Of a stretch of 5,697 nucleotides of DNA, positions 5,611 to 5,697 are shown one piece after another (within the stretch, counting starts at the first letter, position 1; every line of letters starts with the position of its first letter). Source of the DNA: CAYLPJ01 sp964385465. Its GTDB lineage: Bacteria; Planctomycetota; Phycisphaerae; SM23-33. The notes beneath the pieces are model-generated. The model worked only from the letters and a program-made list of their open reading frames with translations. It did not search any database and had not been told where the DNA came from. Made by a program: the position numbers and the translations under genes. Location of the stretch: NCBI GenBank assembly GCA_964385465.1, contig CAYLPJ010000124.1, positions 1 through 5,697 of the forward strand, read 5' to 3'.

Positions 5611-5697
5611 CGCTTGCCGCGATGGGCTCGGTGTGTAAGCGGCCGCCGTCGGCGAAGAACCCGCCGCCCCGGCCGTCGCCCTCCAGACGCAGCTACG
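5611..5697. repeat. Direct repeat, copy B (87 bp, reaches window edge)
   Basis: It is the second copy of the sequence at 5449-5535, in the same orientation. It ends with CTACG exactly at the window edge, so it may continue, and further copies may follow. The minus strand would encode LRLEGDGRGGGFFADGGRL then HTE, nearly the same peptide as copy A. Confidence 0.8.

Larger units (their letters stand above)
5402..5697. other. Intergenic region after the fused hydrolase gene, holding a duplicated sequence
   Basis: No gene with a recognisable domain is visible. The region is dominated by the two 87-bp repeat copies (5449-5535 and 5611-5697). GC hairpins lie between them, such as GGGCGC (5577-5582) with GCGCCC (5595-5600). 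Short open frames run on the minus strand through both copies, but each is preceded by TAG at the same place. Confidence 0.5.

Noticed and set aside
5449..5697. Start of a CRISPR array
   Set aside because: The repeated unit is 87 bp, 86% identical and 162 bp apart, unlike the short near-identical CRISPR repeats with uniform spacers.

Overview
This GC-rich bacterial window holds a three-gene leftward block, a leftward tRNA gene, and one long rightward gene. Hand counts of 60-base samples give about 67% GC at 3721-3780 and 62% at 4681-4740, against 55% at 1441-1500 and 60% at 301-360. High GC, a secreted uronyl hydrolase joined to a sugar-active beta-propeller, and roomy GC-rich intergenic DNA suggest a polysaccharide-degrading bacterium, perhaps of the Planctomycetota-Verrucomicrobiota-Lentisphaerota group. 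This placement is inference; no taxonomic marker gene is present.

Left part (1-2081, minus strand). Three genes read leftward in order: a 290-residue helical-repeat protein ending in a SEC-C zinc motif (2081-1209), a 149-residue protein of unknown function (1172-723), and the first 243 residues of a large protein that leaves the window at base 1 (730-1). That partial protein has the archaeo-eukaryotic primase domain of TOTE conflict systems, a predicted anti-mobile-element defence system in which the primase is normally followed by a superfamily II helicase and a nuclease. The last two genes overlap by 8 bases and the first two are 36 bases apart, so they look like one transcript.

Middle part (2082-3064). 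No convincing gene lies in 2082-2529, which has a four-run G-quadruplex motif at 2364-2393. A minus-strand tRNA with anticodon CAU occupies 2530-2602. Its acceptor stem and body resemble the lysidine-modified tRNA-Ile2 rather than elongator tRNA-Met. A good sigma70-type promoter lies upstream of it (2673-2701). An AT-richer island (2790-2880) with inverted repeats precedes the rightward gene.

Right part (3065-5697, plus strand). One 778-codon frame joins a GH105-type unsaturated uronyl hydrolase (residues about 50-390) to a five-bladed beta-propeller related to glycosidases (residues about 418-778). A strong ribosome-binding site and ATG sit at the joint, as if two adjacent genes lost the stop codon between them. 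Downstream, an 87-bp sequence occurs twice at a 162-bp spacing, 75/87 identical without gaps, and the second copy reaches the window edge.

The most interesting points are the TOTE-type module with two uncharacterised upstream companions on the 3' side of a tRNA gene, the fused enzyme with an internal start, and the 162-bp-spaced repeat.
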